Positions 38,980 through 48,398 of a stretch of DNA of 64,000 bases are shown piece after piece (positions within the stretch are counted from its first letter, which is position 1; every line of letters begins with the position of its first letter). A program made the position numbers and the translations under genes. Below the pieces are notes generated by a model that was given only the letters and a program-made list of their open reading frames with translations, had not been told where the DNA came from and ran no database searches. Source of the DNA: Pseudomonadota bacterium (GTDB taxonomy: Bacteria; Pseudomonadota; Alphaproteobacteria; Caulobacterales; Caulobacteraceae); assembly GCA_023386645.1 (NCBI GenBank), contig JAEWJI010000021.1, forward strand, positions 1-64,000, written 5' to 3'.

Positions 38980-40541
38980 GCGGCCGTCGCCTCAAGTCCA
39001 GACTGGCCGTCGCCCTGGCCGCTGTCGTCGCCCTGACCGGGGCGGCGCCGTCCCTGTCTCTGGCTCAGGTCGGGACGACCCGGACCGTGCCCCTGGGCGA
39101 TCAGCCGCAGATCGTCAGCCTGCCGCGCGGCTCCTCGATGTCGATCAACCTGCCGGCCGACGCCCGCGACGTGATCGTGTCGAACCCGGCGGTCGCCGAG
39201 GCCATGCTGCACAATCCGCGCCTGATCACCATGATCGGCGTGACTCCGGGCGAGACCGACGCGGTCTTCCTCGACGCCGGCGGACGGGCCCTGATGCGGC
39301 TGAAGATCCGCGTCGACGCAGGCGTCTCGGCCCTGCAGGACACCCTGAGCCGGGTCGTGCCGGGCTCCAACATCCAGGCCGAGGCGGTGAACGACAGCGT
39401 CATCCTGTCCGGCGTCGCGGCCAGCGTCTCCGAGAGCGAACGGGCCCAGCAGGCGGCCCGCGCCTTCGTTTCGGCGCCGGAGAAGGTGATCAACCTGATC
39501 TCGGTGGCAGGATCGGACCAGGTGACGCTGAAGGTCCGCGTCATCGAGATCCAGCGCAACGTCATCAAGCAGCTGGGCTTCAACACCAACGCCGTGATCG
39601 GCCGCCTGGGCGACGCCCAGATCCTGCTTGGCCAGACCGCCACGTTCGGCGTGAATGGCGGCTTGCTGGGCGGCTTCTCCGGCGGGTTCTCCCGCGACAC
39701 GACCCAGAACTATCAGCTTCAGGTTCCCTGCGATCCCAGTCTCCCGCCCGACAGCCAGTGCTTCGGCGTCATCGACGGCCCTAACAACCGATACAACGCG
39801 GAAAACTGGGACACGGCCGAGCTGAACGACGGCCCGGGTTCGGACGGCCTGAACCAGGGCGAGGCCCTGCTGAAGGCCTTCGAGCGCGTCGGCCTGATCC
39901 GCACCCTGGCCGAGCCCAACCTGACCTCGGTGAACGGGGAGGGCGCGAGCTTCCTGGCCGGCGGGGAATTCCCGGTCATCGTCGGGCGCGACACCGACGG
40001 CACCATCCTGACCGAATACAAGCCCTATGGCGTCAGCCTGGCCTTCCGGCCGATCGTGATGTCCGAAGGCCGCATCTCCCTTCAGATCTCGGCGGAAGTC
40101 TCCGAACTGACCAACGTCGGCGCCCTGACCGTCGGCGTCGGCACCCCCAACGCCATCACCCAGTCCGGGTTGAACGTCCGTCGCGTGCAGAACACGGTGG
40201 AGATGCCGTCCGGCGGCTCCATGATGATCGCGGGCCTGCTGCAGGAGACGACGCGGCAGTCGGTGGACGGCCTGCCCGGCACGCTCAGCGGTCCGGGCGG
40301 CACCCTGTTCCGGTCGCGCGACATGCTGTCGGGCGAGACCGAACTGGTGATCATCGTCGAACCCTACATCGTGCGCCCGACCTCGCCGAACCGGATGCAG
40401 ACTCCCGCCGACGGCCTGCGCATCGCCAACGACATCCAGACCGTCCTGTTCGGCCAGTTGAACCAGGCCTACGGGTCGCCCGCCCCGGCCGCCCAGCCGG
40501 GCGCGAACTGGGCCGGTCCCGTCGGTTATGTGATCGAATGA
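38976..40541 (+). CDS. cpaC: Tad pilus secretin CpaC (RcpA)
   Basis: 521 residues. A signal peptide (LAVALAAVVALTGAAPSLSL) is followed by the pil_N domain (GSSMSINLPADARDVIVSNP), a BON-like domain (NDSVILSGVAASVSESERAQ) and the secretin domain (ERVGLIRTLAEPNLTSVNGE, FLAGGEFPVIVG, QNTVEMPSGGSMMIAGLLQE, TELVIIVEPYIVRP). It forms the outer-membrane channel for the pilus. Its small relative at 36069 shares only the pil_N domain. ATGA overlaps occur at both ends (cpaB and cpaD). Confidence 0.94.
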   Translation: MSGRRLKSRLAVALAAVVALTGAAPSLSLAQVGTTRTVPLGDQPQIVSLPRGSSMSINLPADARDVIVSNPAVAEAMLHNPRLITMIGVTPGETDAVFLDAGGRALMRLKIRVDAGVSALQDTLSRVVPGSNIQAEAVNDSVILSGVAASVSESERAQQAARAFVSAPEKVINLISVAGSDQVTLKVRVIEIQRNVIKQLGFNTNAVIGRLGDAQILLGQTATFGVNGGLLGGFSGGFSRDTTQNYQLQVPCDPSLPPDSQCFGVIDGPNNRYNAENWDTAELNDGPGSDGLNQGEALLKAFERVGLIRTLAEPNLTSVNGEGASFLAGGEFPVIVGRDTDGTILTEYKPYGVSLAFRPIVMSEGRISLQISAEVSELTNVGALTVGVGTPNAITQSGLNVRRVQNTVEMPSGGSMMIAGLLQETTRQSVDGLPGTLSGPGGTLFRSRDMLSGETELVIIVEPYIVRPTSPNRMQTPADGLRIANDIQTVLFGQLNQAYGSPAPAAQPGANWAGPVGYVIE

Positions 40542-41233
40542 GCGCGCCCATGATCCCGTCCCGCCTGATCGCCCTCGTCGCCGCCTCGGCCCTGACGGCC
40601 TCGGTGGCGGGCTGCATTGGGGTTTCGGCCGGCGGCGACGGCATGGCCCCGCTGACCCCGACCTCGCGCTACTCGCTCCAGGTCGAGCCCGGCCTCGAGC
40701 GCATCGCCCTGGCCGTCCATGAGACCGGCGTCTCCCCGACCCAGACGGCCGCCCTGCGCGACCTGATCAGCCGCTTCGCCGCCGAGGGGGCTCCGGCCAT
40801 CGTCGTGGAGGGGCCTAGCGGCGACGACCCGGTGGCCTCGCGCATGGCCTGGGCCGTCCGCACCTCGCTGGAGCAGTCAGGCGTCCCCGGCCACATGATC
40901 CAGGTGGTGGGCTACAGCGCGCCCGATCCCCGCGCGCCCGTGCTCGTCGGGTTCGAGACCCTGCGGGCGTCGGTTCCTCAATGCGGGACGAACTGGACCA
41001 ATCTGACCCGCACGGCCAACAACGCCGGCATGTCGAACTTCGGCTGCGCGGTGACCGCCAACCTCGCCGCCCAGATCGCCAATCCCCGCGACATCATCCA
41101 GCCGCGCGAGATGACCCCGGTGGATTCGAACCGCCGCAGCGTGGTGTTCGACAACTACCGGCGCGGCATCGCCACCTCCGCGCCCCAGGAAGAACTGGTC
41201 GCCAACCGCCGCGTGGCCAATGCGGTGGAGTAG
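40538..41233 (+). CDS. cpaD: Pilus assembly lipoprotein CpaD
   Basis: 231 residues. The signal peptide ends in a lipobox (TASVAGC, Cys about 26). The mature protein shows the CpaD pattern: FAAEGAPAIVVEGPSGDD, the segment around PRAPVLVGFETL, and NFGCAVTANLAAQIANPRDI, followed by RRSVVFDNYRRG. It is an outer-membrane lipoprotein that supports secretin assembly. Starts within the cpaC stop; seven bases separate it from cpaE. Confidence 0.92.
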   Translation: MSAPMIPSRLIALVAASALTASVAGCIGVSAGGDGMAPLTPTSRYSLQVEPGLERIALAVHETGVSPTQTAALRDLISRFAAEGAPAIVVEGPSGDDPVASRMAWAVRTSLEQSGVPGHMIQVVGYSAPDPRAPVLVGFETLRASVPQCGTNWTNLTRTANNAGMSNFGCAVTANLAAQIANPRDIIQPREMTPVDSNRRSVVFDNYRRGIATSAPQEELVANRRVANAVE

Positions 41234-41239
41234 CGGCAC

Positions 41240-42769
41240 ATGAACAACGCCTACGCGCCGCGCCCCTTCGACGAGTTCGAGGACGACTTCGATCTGGAGG
41301 CCGATTTCGGCCCGCTGAACCCCGAGCCGCAGCCCTTTCCGGCGGGCGACGCGGGGCGGACCCCGCTGCAGTTCACCCAGCCCGCCGCCGCCCATCCCCA
41401 GGCGCCCGCCGCCGCTGGATTCAATCCGGTCGGCGATCTGGTCGCCGGCGCGGCCCAGGCGCTGCAGCCGGCCGATCCCGCCGGCCAGAGCCTGCCGGTC
41501 GTCTCCGCGCTGGCTCCCCAGGGACTGGTGGCCGAGGTGTCGGTCCCGCGCATCGCCATCCATGTCTTCGCCGAGCGTCAGGACACCCTGGCGGCGGCCG
41601 AGCGGGCCGGCCAGGACCGGCGGCTGTCGCGCGCCACCACCCAGATCCGCGTGGGCGGCGTGCCCGCCGCGGTCGAGGCCTATCAACACGAGCCGACCCC
41701 GCCCCTGATCATCGTGGAGTGTACGGCCGATCCCCAGACCCTGCTGTGGCAGGTCGACCAGCTGGCCGAGGTCTGCGACGCGGGCACCAAGGTGGTGGTC
41801 ATCGGCGCGGCCAACGACATCGTCCTGTTTCGCGAGCTGATGCGGCGCGGCGTGTCGGAATACTTGGTCGCCCCGGTCCAGCCCCTGCAGCTAATCGCCG
41901 CGATCGGCGGCCTGTTCACCGACCCGGCCCAGCCCTTCATCGGCCGCTCGATCGCCTTCGTGGGCGCGCGGGGCGGGGCGGGCTCGAGTTCGGTCGCCCA
42001 CAATACCGCCTACGCGATGAGCGAGCGGATCGGGGCCAACACGGTCATCGTCGACTATGACCTGCCGTTCGGCACGGCCGGCCTGGACTTCAACCAGGAC
42101 CCCCTGAACGGCGTGGCTGACGCGCTCAGCCAGCCGGACCGGCTGGACCCGACGCTGCTGGACCGGATGATGGTCCGCTGCACCGACAAGCTGAGCCTGT
42201 TCGCCGCCCCCGCGACGCTCGACGCCGACTGGGACATCTCGCCGGACGCCTTCGAGGAGGTGACGACCCGCATCCGCTCCACCGCGCCTTTCGTGGTCCT
42301 GGACCTGCCGCACCTCTGGTCCGGCTGGATGCGCAAGACCCTGATCTCGGCCGACGAGGTGGTCGTGGTGGCGACGCCGGACCTGGCGTCCCTGCGCAAC
42401 GCCAAGAACATGATCGACCTGATCCGTTCGGGTCGCCCGAACGACGCGCCGCCGCGCCTGGTGCTCAATCAGGTCGGCGTCCCGGGCCGGCCCGAGATTC
42501 CGGCCAAGGATTTCGGCGCGGCGCTGGGGGTCCATCCGTCGCTGTGCATCCCCTTCGACGCCAAGTTGTTCGGCGCGGCCGCGAACAACGGCCAGATGAT
42601 CCTGGACGCGGGGGCGAAGTCCAAGGCCGCCGACGCCTTCTCGACCCTGGCCCAGATCGTGTCGCGTCGCGAACTGGCGGCCGGCTCCGCTCGTGGCCGC
42701 GCGGGCGCCGGCGAAGCCAAGCCGGCGAGCAAGTCGCTGCTGGCCGGCCTGTTCAAGAAGAAAGGCTGA
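41240..42769 (+). CDS. cpaE: Pilus localisation MinD-like protein CpaE (TadZ)
   Basis: 509 residues. A disordered Pro/Ala-rich N-terminus of about 100 residues, a receiver-like domain (IRVGGVPAAVEAYQHEPTPP, then DAGTKVVVIGAANDIVLFRE), and a ParA/MinD-like domain with FVGARGGAGSSSVAHNTAYA (residues about 238-257). The P-loop is atypical: the KT/KS of GKT is SS, so ATP hydrolysis may be weak or absent, as noted for TadZ proteins. VVATPDLASLRNAKNMIDLI and a basic C-terminus (LLAGLFKKKG) follow. In Caulobacter CpaE places the pilus machine at the pole. Confidence 0.93.
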   Translation: MNNAYAPRPFDEFEDDFDLEADFGPLNPEPQPFPAGDAGRTPLQFTQPAAAHPQAPAAAGFNPVGDLVAGAAQALQPADPAGQSLPVVSALAPQGLVAEVSVPRIAIHVFAERQDTLAAAERAGQDRRLSRATTQIRVGGVPAAVEAYQHEPTPPLIIVECTADPQTLLWQVDQLAEVCDAGTKVVVIGAANDIVLFRELMRRGVSEYLVAPVQPLQLIAAIGGLFTDPAQPFIGRSIAFVGARGGAGSSSVAHNTAYAMSERIGANTVIVDYDLPFGTAGLDFNQDPLNGVADALSQPDRLDPTLLDRMMVRCTDKLSLFAAPATLDADWDISPDAFEEVTTRIRSTAPFVVLDLPHLWSGWMRKTLISADEVVVVATPDLASLRNAKNMIDLIRSGRPNDAPPRLVLNQVGVPGRPEIPAKDFGAALGVHPSLCIPFDAKLFGAAANNGQMILDAGAKSKAADAFSTLAQIVSRRELAAGSARGRAGAGEAKPASKSLLAGLFKKKG

Positions 42770-42776
42770 GGCGGGG

Positions 42777-44402
42777 GTGTTCGGCAAGCGCACCCTGAAC
42801 CCGGGTGGGGGACTGGCCGAGGCCCCACGCCCTGCGCCCGCGCCCGCGCAGCCCTATGCCGAGCCTGGTCAGCCGGCGCAGGGCGTTCAGACCGAACCTT
42901 TCGCCTTTGGCCCCGAAGCTGTGACCCCCAGCGGCGCGGACATGGCCACGCCCGCCCCCGTGGTGCATCCGAACCCCAACCAGCCCGACCGGCTGGACGC
43001 TCTGGCGCAGCGCCCGCGTCCGCAGGTCCAGCCCGCCGCCGTGGCCACCACCGGACCGGGCCCCAAACAGACCGCCGGGCTCGAACAGCTGAAGAAGGCC
43101 CAGGCGGTCGCCGAGATCGTCCGCGAGCAGAGCGACTATTATCACGCCACGAAGACGACGATCTTCAACGCGCTGATGAACACCATCGACCTGGCCCAGC
43201 TGGCCCAGCTGGACCAGAAGGCGGCGTCCGAGGAGATCCGCGACATCGTCGCCGAGCTGGTGGCGATCAAGAACGTCTCCATGTCGGTGGCCGAGCAGGA
43301 GCACCTGGTCCAGGACATCGTCAACGACGTCCTCGGCTATGGCCCGCTGGAGCCGCTGCTGGCCCGCGACGACATCGCCGACATCATGGTCAACGGCGCC
43401 GGCCGGGTGTTCATCGAGGTCGGCGGCAAGGTCCAGCTGACCAACGTCCGCTTCCGCGACAACGGCCAGCTGATGAACATCTGTCAGCGGATCGTGTCGC
43501 AGGTCGGCCGGCGCGTCGACGAAAGCTCGCCGATCTGCGACGCCCGCCTTCCCGACGGCAGCCGCGTGAACGTCATCGCCCCGCCGCTAGCGATCGACGG
43601 GCCCACGCTGACCATCCGGAAGTTCAAGAAAGACAAGCTGACGATGAAGAATCTGGTGGAGTACAACTCCATCAGTCCCGAGGGCGCCCGAGTGCTGGGC
43701 GTCATCGGCGCCTCGCGATGCAACCTGGTCATCTCGGGCGGCACCGGGTCGGGCAAGACGACCCTGCTCAACACCCTGACCGCCTTCATCGACCCGACCG
43801 AACGGGTCATCACCTGCGAGGACGCCGCCGAGCTGCAGCTGCAGCAGCCGCACGTGGTCCGCCTGGAGACCCGCCCGCCGAACCTGGAGGGGCAGGGCCA
43901 GATCACTATGCGGGATCTGGTCAAGAACTGCCTGCGGATGCGTCCTGAGCGGATCATCGTGGGCGAGGTGCGCGGACCCGAGGCCTTCGACCTGCTCCAG
44001 GCCATGAACACCGGCCACGACGGCTCGATGGGCACGCTGCACGCCAACTCCCCGCGCGAAGCTATTAGCCGGATGGAGTCGATGATCACCATGGGCGGCT
44101 ACGGCCTCCCGTCCAAGACCATCCGCGAGATGATCGTGGGCTCGGTCGACGTCATCGTGCAGGCCGCCCGCCTGCGCGACGGCTCGCGCCGCATCACCCA
44201 CATCACCGAGGTGGTCGGACTGGAAGGCGACGTGATCGTCACCCAGGACCTGTTCGTCTACGAGATCACCGGCGAGGACGAGCACGGGCGCGTCATCGGC
44301 CGCCACCGCTCGACCGGCATCGCCCGCCCGCGCTTCTGGGACCGCGCCCGCTACTATGGCCTGGAGCGGGAACTGGCCGACGCCCTGGACGCGGCGGAGT
44401 AG
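42777..44402 (+). CDS. cpaF: Pilus assembly ATPase CpaF (TadA)
   Basis: 541 residues from a GTG start eight bases after the cpaE stop, with GAGGCGGGG as ribosome-binding site; in-frame sequence further upstream lies inside cpaE. A Pro-rich N-terminal tail of about 90 residues precedes the GspE-type ATPase: DVLGYGPLEPLLARDDIADI, VISGGTGSGKTTLLNTL (Walker A, about residue 320), ITCEDAAELQLQQPHVVRLE (Asp/Glu box) and PERIIVGEVRGPEAFDLLQA with MGTLHANSPREA. It is the bifunctional extension/retraction motor of Tad pili. Confidence 0.95.
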   Translation: MFGKRTLNPGGGLAEAPRPAPAPAQPYAEPGQPAQGVQTEPFAFGPEAVTPSGADMATPAPVVHPNPNQPDRLDALAQRPRPQVQPAAVATTGPGPKQTAGLEQLKKAQAVAEIVREQSDYYHATKTTIFNALMNTIDLAQLAQLDQKAASEEIRDIVAELVAIKNVSMSVAEQEHLVQDIVNDVLGYGPLEPLLARDDIADIMVNGAGRVFIEVGGKVQLTNVRFRDNGQLMNICQRIVSQVGRRVDESSPICDARLPDGSRVNVIAPPLAIDGPTLTIRKFKKDKLTMKNLVEYNSISPEGARVLGVIGASRCNLVISGGTGSGKTTLLNTLTAFIDPTERVITCEDAAELQLQQPHVVRLETRPPNLEGQGQITMRDLVKNCLRMRPERIIVGEVRGPEAFDLLQAMNTGHDGSMGTLHANSPREAISRMESMITMGGYGLPSKTIREMIVGSVDVIVQAARLRDGSRRITHITEVVGLEGDVIVTQDLFVYEITGEDEHGRVIGRHRSTGIARPRFWDRARYYGLERELADALDAAE

Positions 44403-44407
44403 CGGCC

Positions 44408-45388
44408 ATGCTTCCCATTCTCGCGGCGATCCTGGCGTTCATCACCATCGGCGGCCTGGGCTGGGCCTTCGTCGGCGGCGGCGACTCCTCGACCGAGGCG
44501 CTCAAGCGCGCCGAGAGCTTCGGCCAGAAAAAGACCTCCGACACCGCCAAGCGGGCGGCCCAGGCGGCGGCCAACACACCCGAGGCCCGCCGCAAGCAGA
44601 TCATGCAGCAGCTTCAGGAGGCCGACCGGCGCGAGCGCAAGGCGCGCATGACCATGGCCGCCAAGCTGAAGCACGCCGGTCTGTCGCTCAGCATACGGAC
44701 CTTCTGGATCATCAGCGCCATAGCGGGGGTGGTCGGTTTCCTGCTGCCGCTCGTGTTCGGGCTCAACATCGTCCTGGCGCTCGGGATCGGCGTGATCTTC
44801 GGCATGGGCCTGCCGCGCTGGGTCGTCGGCTTCCTGGGCAAGCGGCGGATGAAGAAATTCTCCGGCGAGTTCGCCAACGCCGTCGATGTCATCGTGCGCG
44901 GCATCAAGTCCGGTCTGCCGGTCCACGACACCTTCAAGATCATCGCGCGCGAGAGCCCGGCTCCGCTGGGCCCCGAGTTTCAGAAACTGGTCGAGGGGCT
45001 GGGCGTGGGCCTCACGCTTCAGCAGGCTCTGGACCGGATGTACGAGCGCATGCCCACGCCAGAGCTGCGCTTCTTCACTATCGTCATCGCCATCCAGCAG
45101 AAGACCGGCGGCAACCTGGCCGAGGCGCTCGGCAACCTGTCGGCCGTGCTGCGCGCGCGCCGCATGATGGGCGAGAAGATCAAGGCCCTGTCGTCGGAAG
45201 CCACCGCCTCGGCCGGCATCATCGGCTCCCTGCCGCCGGTGGTGATGATGCTCGTGATGATCACGACCCCGGCCTACATGCTGCTGCTGTTCACCGACAT
45301 GCGCGGACAGTTCATGCTGCTGGGCTCGGCGCTCTGGATGGCCTGCGGCATCTTCATGATGAAGAAGATGATCTCGTTCAAATTCTGA
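44408..45388 (+). CDS. tadB: Tad inner-membrane platform protein TadB (GspF family)
   Basis: 326 residues. A membrane helix at the N-terminus, a soluble linker, two helices near the middle (IISAIAGVVGFLLPLVFGLN, IVLALGIGVIFGMGLP), the GspF/T2SSF core (FANAVDVIVRGIKSGLPVHD, PTPELRFFTIVIAIQQKTGG, NLAEALGNLSAVLRARRMMG) and a C-terminal helix pair. It forms the cytoplasmic-membrane platform that couples CpaF to the pilus. Five-base gap to cpaF, 12-base gap to tadC. Confidence 0.93.
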   Translation: MLPILAAILAFITIGGLGWAFVGGGDSSTEALKRAESFGQKKTSDTAKRAAQAAANTPEARRKQIMQQLQEADRRERKARMTMAAKLKHAGLSLSIRTFWIISAIAGVVGFLLPLVFGLNIVLALGIGVIFGMGLPRWVVGFLGKRRMKKFSGEFANAVDVIVRGIKSGLPVHDTFKIIARESPAPLGPEFQKLVEGLGVGLTLQQALDRMYERMPTPELRFFTIVIAIQQKTGGNLAEALGNLSAVLRARRMMGEKIKALSSEATASAGIIGSLPPVVMMLVMITTPAYMLLLFTDMRGQFMLLGSALWMACGIFMMKKMISFKF

Positions 45389-45400
45389 GGGTTGGATGAG

Positions 45401-46369
45401 ATGATCGCCTTCCTGACCAATCCCCAGAACCTCCTGACCATAGCGGTGGCGATCTTCGCCTTCGCGGCGGTGTTCACCGCCCTGTCGTCCATGACCGGCG
45501 GTCAGAAGCTGGAAAGCCGGATGAAGGCGGTCGCGGTGCGCCGCGATGAACTGAAGCGCCGCTCGCGCCAGGCGATGGCCCAGGGCGGCGGCCTGCGCCA
45601 CACCGACGAGGGGTTCAAGAAGCGGGTCGTGGACCGGCTGAACCTGTCCAAGCTGCTGGAGGATCCGAAGGTCGCCGACAAGATGGCCCAGGCGGGCTTC
45701 CGCGGGCCGAAGCCGCTCACGACCTTCTACTTCTTCCGCTTCACCATGCCCTTCGTCTTCATGGCGATCGTGGCCTTCTACCTGTTCATCTTCAACGATT
45801 TCGGCCTGCCGGTGATGACGCGGGTTACGGCGGTGATGGCCGCGACCGTGGCCGGCTTCTATGCGCCCAACCTCTATCTCTCGAACCGGATCGCCAAGCG
45901 TCAGCAGTCGATCATGCAGGCCTTCCCGGACGCGCTCGACCTGCTCCTGATCTGCGTCGAGGCGGGCATGTCGATCGAGGCCGCCATACAGAAGGTCAGC
46001 CAGGAGATCGGCGGCTCCTCCATCGATCTGGCCGAGGAACTGGGTCTGTTGTCGGCCGAGCTGAGCTACCTGCCCGAACGCCGCATGGCCTACGAAGGTC
46101 TGGCCAAGCGCACCAATCACCCGGGCGTCAAATCAGTCGCCACCGCCATGGTCCAGGCCGAACAGTACGGCACGCCCCTGGGCTCCGCGCTCCGGGTGAT
46201 GGCCAAGGAGAACCGCGACTTGCGGCTGGCGGCGGCGGAGAAGAAGGCGGCGGCGCTACCGGCCAAGCTGACCGTACCGATGATCATCTTCTTCCTGCCG
46301 GTGCTGTTCGTCGTGATCCTGGGGCCGGCGATCATCAACATCCAGGACACGATGGCGAAGGGCGGGTGA
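45401..46369 (+). CDS. tadC: Tad inner-membrane platform protein TadC (GspF family)
   Basis: 322 residues from the ATG at 45401 (a TTG at 45392 would add three residues). The GspF-type core includes MQAFPDALDLLLICVEAGMS, IEAAIQKVSQEIGGSS and LAKRTNHPGVKSVATAMVQA, with helices at the N-terminus, middle (FYFFRFTMPFVFMAIVAFYL) and C-terminus (MIIFFLPVLFVVILGPAII). It pairs with TadB as the platform. Last gene of the pilus run; no TadD-type TPR gene follows, although many tad loci have one. Confidence 0.92.
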   Translation: MIAFLTNPQNLLTIAVAIFAFAAVFTALSSMTGGQKLESRMKAVAVRRDELKRRSRQAMAQGGGLRHTDEGFKKRVVDRLNLSKLLEDPKVADKMAQAGFRGPKPLTTFYFFRFTMPFVFMAIVAFYLFIFNDFGLPVMTRVTAVMAATVAGFYAPNLYLSNRIAKRQQSIMQAFPDALDLLLICVEAGMSIEAAIQKVSQEIGGSSIDLAEELGLLSAELSYLPERRMAYEGLAKRTNHPGVKSVATAMVQAEQYGTPLGSALRVMAKENRDLRLAAAEKKAAALPAKLTVPMIIFFLPVLFVVILGPAIINIQDTMAKGG

Positions 46370-46633
46370 TCGCCGCCGGCGGCACACCGAATGGGAAAAT
46401 ATTCCTCAATACCCCTTGCGCGCGCCGATGCCGCCCCTATGTCGAGCCCGGTCTTTGACAGGTGAGTTCAATCGGCCGTGACGTGGCGCCCCGTGTCACC
46501 CGCGCCTCGACGGGTGTCACCCTTGAAACCGGCTAACCAACAGATTTTCTGACGGTTTCGTACGCATGACTGACACGTTGGCGCCCTTGTCACGCGTTTT
46601 TCGGAAGCGCCAAATCTGCCAAAAGGCCCCCGA
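46370..46633. other. 264-base gene-free gap with repeated TGTCAC words
   Basis: Longest non-coding stretch in the window, between two converging genes. It contains four TGTCAC-type words: GTGTCAC (46493-46499), GGGTGTCACCC (46512-46522, symmetric about the central T), TGACAC (46571-46576) and TTGTCAC (46588-46594). The last two form an inverted repeat. A TTGACA hexamer is at 46455-46460 without an obvious -10 box at standard spacing. Composition is markedly less GC-biased than the flanks. No convincing coding sequence; a small RNA is possible but unproven. Confidence 0.5.
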
Positions 46634-47074
46634 TCAGGCGGTCTGTGAGCCTTCCGTCTGCGCCTTCAGCGCCTCGGCGATCTGGGCGTAGGCGGCGCGA
46701 AGTCGGGCCTTGTGCTTGTCGTGGAAGCCCTCGCCGAAGAAGCCGCTGAAGATCGCGCCATTGGCGACGATGCAGCTGCCCGCGTCCAGCTCCTCGATCT
46801 CATAGTAGCGGACCATGCCGAACTGGAAGCCGCGCTTCTCCAGCCAGACCAACTGGCCAAGAGGCTGCCATTCGCCGACCTTGGCCGTCACCTGACGCTC
46901 GACCAGCCCCGGAATGCGTTCGGTCAGGGCGATCGAGCCGCCGTAGCCGATGACGCCGGAGACCTCCGTCTCGACCGGATTCCATCGGCTCCAGCCGGGC
47001 AGGTCGGCGATCAGCTCCCAGATCGTCTCGGCGCTGGCGCGCACCCCGACGCGGCTCTCGATGCGAAAGTTCAT
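46634..47074 (-). CDS. SRPBCC (polyketide cyclase/START-like) domain protein
   Basis: 146 residues with the N-terminal pattern FRIESRVGVRASAETIWELI, then ADLPGWSRWNPVETEVSG, standard for SRPBCC small-molecule-binding proteins. Further strands are IALTERIPGLVERQVTAK and GQLVWLEKRGFQF; a long C-terminal helix follows (HKARLRAAYAQIAEALK). Ligand and reaction cannot be inferred. No signal peptide. It follows the MFS transporter gene by 37 bases on the same strand. Confidence 0.85.
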   Translation of the reverse strand: MNFRIESRVGVRASAETIWELIADLPGWSRWNPVETEVSGVIGYGGSIALTERIPGLVERQVTAKVGEWQPLGQLVWLEKRGFQFGMVRYYEIEELDAGSCIVANGAIFSGFFGEGFHDKHKARLRAAYAQIAEALKAQTEGSQTA

Positions 47075-47111
47075 GGGCGTGCTCTGGCACGGGTCGCGCC
47101 CGCTTCCAAGG

Positions 47112-48398
47112 TCAGCGGTTGCCCTCAGGCCCGGGCTGCGAGGCCGGCGGAACCTCGGCGGACGGGGCGGCGGCGGGCGCCGCGATCAGGGTCCGGCTGA
47201 GGAAACAGGCGGCCAGGGCGCCGGCCAGCAGCACCGCGTTGGCCAGGAAGGGCGCAGGCTCGGCCAGGCCGTACAGCATCACCCCGATGACCGGCGGGGC
47301 GAGGAAGCTTAAGCCCGCCAGCGACATCATCAGCCCAGCCACGGCGCCCTGCTCGGAGGCCGTGACGGCCAGGGACGAGCCGGCTGTGAATCCGGGCCGT
47401 GCGAAGCCGACGCCCATCGAGACGACCGCATAGCCGACCACCACTCCGAAATAGCCGGGCGCGACGATGCTGATCAGGTTGCCGGCGAGCGCCATCCCCG
47501 CCCCCCAGCGCATCAGCGGGCGCGGCTGGAGCTTCAGGAGCGGGATCAGCCCCCACTGGGCCAGCAGGGTCGCGGCCGCCCCGGCCAGCATGGCCACCCC
47601 GATGAAGGGCTGGGCCTGCCGGGCGGCCATCCCCGTCGCGCCCAGTTCGTCGATGATGTGGAAGCCGAGGACGGAGATGTTCACCGCCTGCGCCCCCGTG
47701 ACCAGCAGGCCGTAGAGCAGGTAGCCGGAGACCCGCGGGTCCTTCCAGAGGCCCTTGCCCGCCGTGTGCCCGGCCTCTCCGCTGACCGACGGGGTGCGCA
47801 CCACGTCGCCCGACGGCAGCCGCCGCCAGACGATGAACAGGACCACCGCGCCCAAGAGTGCGAACGCGTACATCGGTCCCGCCAGGCCCACGAGCGGCAG
47901 GACGAAGAAGGGCGCGAGAGCCGGCCCGATCACGGTCCCCAGCCCTTGGGCCGAGGCCAGCAGCGACATCGCCTGGGTGCGCTCCTCGGCCGTGGTGCGG
48001 TCCGCCACATAGGCCTGGGAGGCGATCGGGGCGGCCGAGCCGAACACCCCGTAGACCGTGCGGGCCACCGCCATGAGGGAGAAGGCCACGACCGCGCCCA
48101 GCCAGCCTTCCAGCCCGGAGGTCGCCGCCAGGCCGAACCCGGCCATCGACGCGACGAAGCCGCCCAGGCCGATCAGGATCACCCGCTTGCGGCCGAGCGT
48201 GTCCGACAGCCGGGCCCAGAAGGGCGAGGTCAGGGTCCACATCAGGGCCGAGATGGCGAAGGCGGCCGAGACCAGGGCGTCGGCCAGCCGGAACTCGCGC
48301 CCGATGGCCGGCAGGACTGACTGAAGGGCCATGTTGCCGGAAGCCGCGATCAGACTGACCGCGCACAGGATGACGAAGGCGGGGGAGCGGAGGTTCAC
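47112..48398 (-). CDS. MFS transporter (TetA-like drug efflux family)
   Basis: 428 residues from the GTG at 48398 (the open frame continues upstream without protein-like sequence). Twelve hydrophobic segments are visible. MFS motif A is SPFWARLSDTLGRKRVILIG, and the loop after helix 4 carries QAYVADRTTAEERTQAMSLL, AQGLGTVIGPALAPF, the motif typical of TetA-type proton antiporters. The substrate is probably a hydrophobic drug or metabolite. It is divergent from the amidohydrolase gene across 99 bases. No TetR-type regulator lies next to it in the window. Confidence 0.88.
   Translation of the reverse strand: MNLRSPAFVILCAVSLIAASGNMALQSVLPAIGREFRLADALVSAAFAISALMWTLTSPFWARLSDTLGRKRVILIGLGGFVASMAGFGLAATSGLEGWLGAVVAFSLMAVARTVYGVFGSAAPIASQAYVADRTTAEERTQAMSLLASAQGLGTVIGPALAPFFVLPLVGLAGPMYAFALLGAVVLFIVWRRLPSGDVVRTPSVSGEAGHTAGKGLWKDPRVSGYLLYGLLVTGAQAVNISVLGFHIIDELGATGMAARQAQPFIGVAMLAGAAATLLAQWGLIPLLKLQPRPLMRWGAGMALAGNLISIVAPGYFGVVVGYAVVSMGVGFARPGFTAGSSLAVTASEQGAVAGLMMSLAGLSFLAPPVIGVMLYGLAEPAPFLANAVLLAGALAACFLSRTLIAAPAAAPSAEVPPASQPGPEGNR

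Noticed and set aside
45392..45400. TTG start for tadC
   Set aside because: The ATG at 45401 has better spacing to the upstream purine-rich stretch and matches the usual TadC N-terminus.
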